45,334 nt of DNA from a virus, in the IMG/VR virus record IMGVR_UViG_3300020152_000034, positions 1 to 45,334 of that record; one strand, given 5' to 3'. The notes beneath the pieces were generated by a model that saw only the letters and a program-made list of their open reading frames with translations, ran no database searches and was not told the origin of the DNA. Shown piece by piece: positions 44,897 through 45,334 of the stretch. The position numbers and the translations under genes are program-made. Numbering within the stretch: the first letter of the stretch is position 1; each line of letters begins with the position of its first letter.

Positions 44897-45334
44897 CCAT
44901 CACGGCCAAGGTCATCGCCGACAGCATCAGCGAGGCGGGCGTCAGGGTCACGACGCTGCAACTGCGCTATCCCCGGTTCATCCACGCAGAGTTCATGACC
45001 CATCGCGTGTTCAGCCGGAATGCCAGCAGCAGCCGGGCGATCCCGGTCACGAAGATCATCCGCGATCTGCGCGACGATCTGGCCCTGCCCGTCTCGTGGG
45101 GCCAGAACCAGAAGGGGATGCAGGCCGAACAGGACGTGGATGCGGCCACGGCGGTCAAGGCCGAGAAGGTCTGGCGGGCCGGAGCCGAAGCCGCGATCAT
45201 CACGGCGGAGGCCCTGATCGAACTGGGCATCCACAAGCAGCTTGCGAACCGCGTCCTTGAGCCGTGGGCGCATATCTCCGTCATCGTCACGGCGACGGAG
45301 TGGGACAACTGGTTCGCGCTGCGGGATCACAAGG
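44893..45334 (+). CDS. thyX: ThyX-family flavin-dependent thymidylate synthase (partial)
   Basis: 147 codons from a GTG overlapping the preceding stop, open at the right end of the window. FMTHRVFSRNASSSRAIPV (residues 34-52) is the ThyX signature region (consensus RHRxxSxNxxSxR), here as THRVFSRNASSSR, followed by LPVSWGQNQKGMQAEQD and KQLANRVLEPWAHISVIVTATEWDNWFALR, typical phage ThyX sequence. ThyX converts dUMP to dTMP with FAD, NADPH and methylene-folate. The first Arg of the motif is Thr; phage members vary there. Identity is strong, though activity needs the missing C-terminal half. Confidence 0.85.
   Translation, partial: MTITAKVIADSISEAGVRVTTLQLRYPRFIHAEFMTHRVFSRNASSSRAIPVTKIIRDLRDDLALPVSWGQNQKGMQAEQDVDAATAVKAEKVWRAGAEAAIITAEALIELGIHKQLANRVLEPWAHISVIVTATEWDNWFALRDHK

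Noticed and set aside
1-45334. Integrase, repressor or attachment site indicating a temperate phage
   Set aside because: No tyrosine or serine recombinase and no CI/Cro-type switch was recognised in this window; lysogeny genes could lie outside it.

Overview
The window reads as part of a double-stranded DNA tailed bacteriophage genome: terminase, portal, scaffold, HK97-type capsid and tail-adhesin genes on one side, and a long operon of tiny tightly coupled genes (ATGA/GTGA stop-start overlaps) on the other. GC content is high, GC3 is strong, and the recognisable promoters follow (C)TTGAC-N17-TAnAAG. This fits a GC-rich alphaproteobacterial host (Caulobacterales, Sphingomonadales or Rhizobiales type), but that is inference. 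No integrase, CI-like repressor, tRNA, CRISPR array or insertion sequence was seen. Both ends are open: tail genes probably lie left of base 1, and the last gene (ThyX family) runs off the right end.

Layout. (1) 1-12032, minus strand: structural module read right to left: small terminase, large terminase, DUF4055-type portal, acidic-tailed protein, small membrane protein (holin candidate), CHAP-like lysin, scaffold, major capsid protein, PFADL-tailed protein, small virion-type protein, and a glycine-rich adhesin of about 1.1k residues. Four strong hairpin terminators punctuate it. (2) 12033-12463: AT-rich control region with a duplicated promoter-like element facing the terminase genes and TACTT motifs spaced exactly 11 bp. 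(3) 12464-15526, minus strand: seven-gene operon, one large conserved phage protein and small accessory proteins. (4) 15527-16851: 1.3 kb non-coding divergent region with a leftward promoter, a 13-bp inverted repeat, an 18-bp palindrome, an array of TTAACCYTAA decamers largely phased at 17 bp, an AT-rich inverted repeat and a rightward promoter. It is the best candidate for a replication origin. (5) 16852-45334, plus strand: about 60 mostly small genes in several transcription units. Recognisable are two DNA-binding regulators, an HNH endonuclease, a NADAR protein with a zinc ribbon, a membrane-anchored 616-residue protein with a winged-helix-like N-terminus, a UvrD-type SF1 helicase, a SLOG-fold (DUF2493) protein and a partial ThyX.

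The most striking pattern is a shared C-terminal peptide. Unrelated proteins from both halves end in an acidic residue or proline, an aromatic residue, then DIL (small terminase, the first rightward gene, and three or four others), or in DPFADL (a capsid-region protein and a 233-residue protein with three copies). This looks like a docking tail recognised by a common partner, comparable in concept to the acidic tip of single-stranded DNA-binding proteins. The partner is not visible here. Most remaining genes are hypothetical; several carry Cys/His zinc sites or one or two membrane segments.
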